A stretch of DNA of 45,348 bases from Paraburkholderia sp. (GTDB lineage: Bacteria; Pseudomonadota; Gammaproteobacteria; Burkholderiales; Burkholderiaceae). The notes beneath the pieces are model-generated. The model had not been told where the DNA came from. It saw only the letters and a program-made list of their open reading frames with translations, and searched no databases. The DNA lies in contig JAITTX010000529.1 in the NCBI GenBank assembly GCA_031286755.1, positions 1 through 45,348 on the forward strand, read 5' to 3'. Position numbers and translations under genes: made by a program. Positions within the stretch are counted from its first letter, which is position 1. Every line of letters begins with the position of its first letter. This document shows positions 44,331 through 45,348 of this stretch, piece after piece.

Positions 44331-44840
44331 ATGGCTGAAGTCCAATTGCAGGTGAACGGCGTCGAGGTGCGGCACGTTGTGCCCGACCAGACGCTGCTCG
44401 TCGAATTCTTGCGCGAAACGCTGCGCCTGACCGGCACGCACATCGGCTGCGACACGAGCCAGTGCGGAGCGTGCACGGTCAATCTCGACGGCGTGTCGGT
44501 AAAGTCGTGCACGGTGCTTGCCGCTCAAGCGAGCGGTGGCGTGGTCACGACCGTCGAAGGGCTCCGCGAAAACGCCGAGGCGCCGCTGCATCCGGTGCAG
44601 AACGCGTTCGTGCAGTGCCACGGCCTTCAGTGCGGGTTCTGCACGCCCGGCATGATCATGTCGGTCGACTTCTACCTGCGCAAGGAACCGGGCCTCGACG
44701 AAGCTGACATCTGCCACGCACTCGAAGGCAACATCTGCCGATGCACGGGCTACGTGAACATCATCGAGGCGGTCCGTCACGCGGCGCACGAGATGTATCC
44801 GGCACTCGCCGGCACCACGACGGAGGGCGCGCAGTCATGA
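44331..44840 (+). CDS. 2[2Fe-2S] small subunit of a molybdenum hydroxylase (CoxS-like)
   Basis: A 169-residue iron-sulfur subunit. The plant-type ferredoxin cluster motif [16 protein letters not shown] and the second cluster in [10 protein letters not shown] and [11 protein letters not shown] are complete. It carries electrons from the molybdenum centre to FAD. It overlaps the large-subunit gene by 4 bp (ATGA). AAAGGTG lies before the ATG. Confidence 0.94.
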   Translation: MAEVQLQVNGVEVRHVVPDQTLLVEFLRETLRLTGTHIGCDTSQCGACTVNLDGVSVKSCTVLAAQASGGVVTTVEGLRENAEAPLHPVQNAFVQCHGLQCGFCTPGMIMSVDFYLRKEPGLDEADICHALEGNICRCTGYVNIIEAVRHAAHEMYPALAGTTTEGAQS

Positions 44841-45348
44841 TCGGCCAACCCCTTCCGCGCGTCGAGGACCGGCGCTTTGTCACCGGCAATGGGCAATACA
44901 CCGACGATTTGCGTCTCGACGGCCAGCTTCACGCGGCCTTTTTGCGCTCGCCGCATGCGCACGCCGCGCTGCGCTCGGTCGATGTGTCGTCCGCCAGCGA
45001 AGCCCCGGGCGTAATCGCGGTGCTTGTCGGGCAGGACTATCTCGACGACGGCTACCTCGGCGTCGATCACGTGCCCAACCCCATCGACGCCGTCGATGCG
45101 ACGAAGAAGGCCTTCCTCACGTCGCTCACCGGCCAGATTTTCAATCAGCTGCATATCCCGCTGCCAATCGATCGCGTGCGCTACGTGGGCGAGCCGATTG
45201 CGATGGTCATCGCCGAGACGCCGCTCGCCGCGCGCAATGCGACGGAAATGATCGAGGTCGACTACGAAGAACTCGACGCCGTGGTGAACGCGGCCGACGC
45301 GATGCAGGACGGCGCACCGCAACTGTGGGACGGCGCGGCTGACAATCT
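44837..45348 (+). CDS. Molybdopterin-binding large subunit of a molybdenum hydroxylase (CoxL-like), 3' end outside the window
   Basis: The first 170 codons of a xanthine oxidase-family large subunit. [25 protein letters not shown] is the standard N-terminus, and [38 protein letters not shown] and [12 protein letters not shown] follow in order. The active-site loop that separates CO dehydrogenases from aromatic and heterocycle hydroxylases lies beyond the window. Given the neighbours, hydroxylation of an aromatic or N-heterocyclic acid or aldehyde is more likely than CO oxidation. Confidence 0.93.
   Translation, partial: MIGQPLPRVEDRRFVTGNGQYTDDLRLDGQLHAAFLRSPHAHAALRSVDVSSASEAPGVIAVLVGQDYLDDGYLGVDHVPNPIDAVDATKKAFLTSLTGQIFNQLHIPLPIDRVRYVGEPIAMVIAETPLAARNATEMIEVDYEELDAVVNAADAMQDGAPQLWDGAADN

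Noticed and set aside
39044..45348. Reading the CoxMGSL-like genes as an aerobic CO dehydrogenase
   Set aside because: The diagnostic active-site loop of the large subunit is outside the window, accessory genes such as coxD, coxE and coxF are not seen, and the co-transcribed genes are aromatic catabolic enzymes.

Overview
The window reads as a chromosome or megaplasmid segment of a Gram-negative betaproteobacterium of the Burkholderiaceae (Burkholderia / Paraburkholderia / Caballeronia type). This is inferred from the high GC content, a DUF4148 protein, a Gram-negative porin, RND and TRAP transporters, and the dense set of catabolic accessory genes. I recognise no rRNA, tRNA, CRISPR array, insertion sequence or phage gene.

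Region 1 (1-5487, minus strand) is one operon: crotonase-family protein, CaiB-type CoA transferase, TRAP binding protein (DctP), fused TRAP permease (DctQM), FlK-like acyl-CoA thioesterase, then the first codons of another gene that leaves the window. It looks like import of an organic acid, CoA activation and thioester chemistry.

Region 2 (5815-11759, plus strand) begins with a Tat-exported DUF296/PCC protein. It continues with a DUF2231-like membrane protein and a lipoprotein quinoprotein of the sorbosone/aldose dehydrogenase family. The full PQQ biosynthesis set pqqA, B, C, D, E follows, with a strong hairpin between pqqA and pqqB. This is a self-contained PQQ cofactor and enzyme module set between two TRAP operons.

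Region 3 (11756-22053) holds a second TRAP operon on the minus strand: FMN 2-hydroxy-acid oxidase, 3-hydroxyisobutyrate-dehydrogenase-like enzyme, DctP, DctQM. A LysR regulator (17174-18130) diverges from it. Next come a second crotonase (minus) and a second CaiB transferase (plus), an ABM-fold small protein and an MFS carrier. The CaiB and crotonase pairs of regions 1 and 3 are paralogous.

Region 4 (22094-25883) has a second copy of the Tat-exported DUF296 gene with a duplicated leader. It also has an SDR dehydrogenase and an MHS-type MFS transporter of visibly lower GC, and a DUF4148 protein. A 38-bp site upstream of the transporter is nearly identical to the site between LysR and the 2-hydroxy-acid oxidase, suggesting a shared regulon.

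Region 5 (26184-32960) is a tripartite RND efflux operon (adaptor, pump, NodT-like outer-membrane factor) with a convergent LysR gene.

Region 6 (33075-45348) is catabolic. On the minus strand are an AAHS aromatic-acid transporter, a LeuC/LeuD hydro-lyase pair and a porin; on the plus strand is a solitary UbiX. A plus-strand operon then starts at 39044: FAD aromatic monooxygenase, VOC protein, true fumarylacetoacetase, alpha/beta hydrolase, and a CoxM/CoxG/CoxS/CoxL-type molybdenum hydroxylase that runs off the end. Two strong palindromes lie just upstream. I cannot match this gene combination to a described pathway, and it is the best candidate for an undescribed system in the window.
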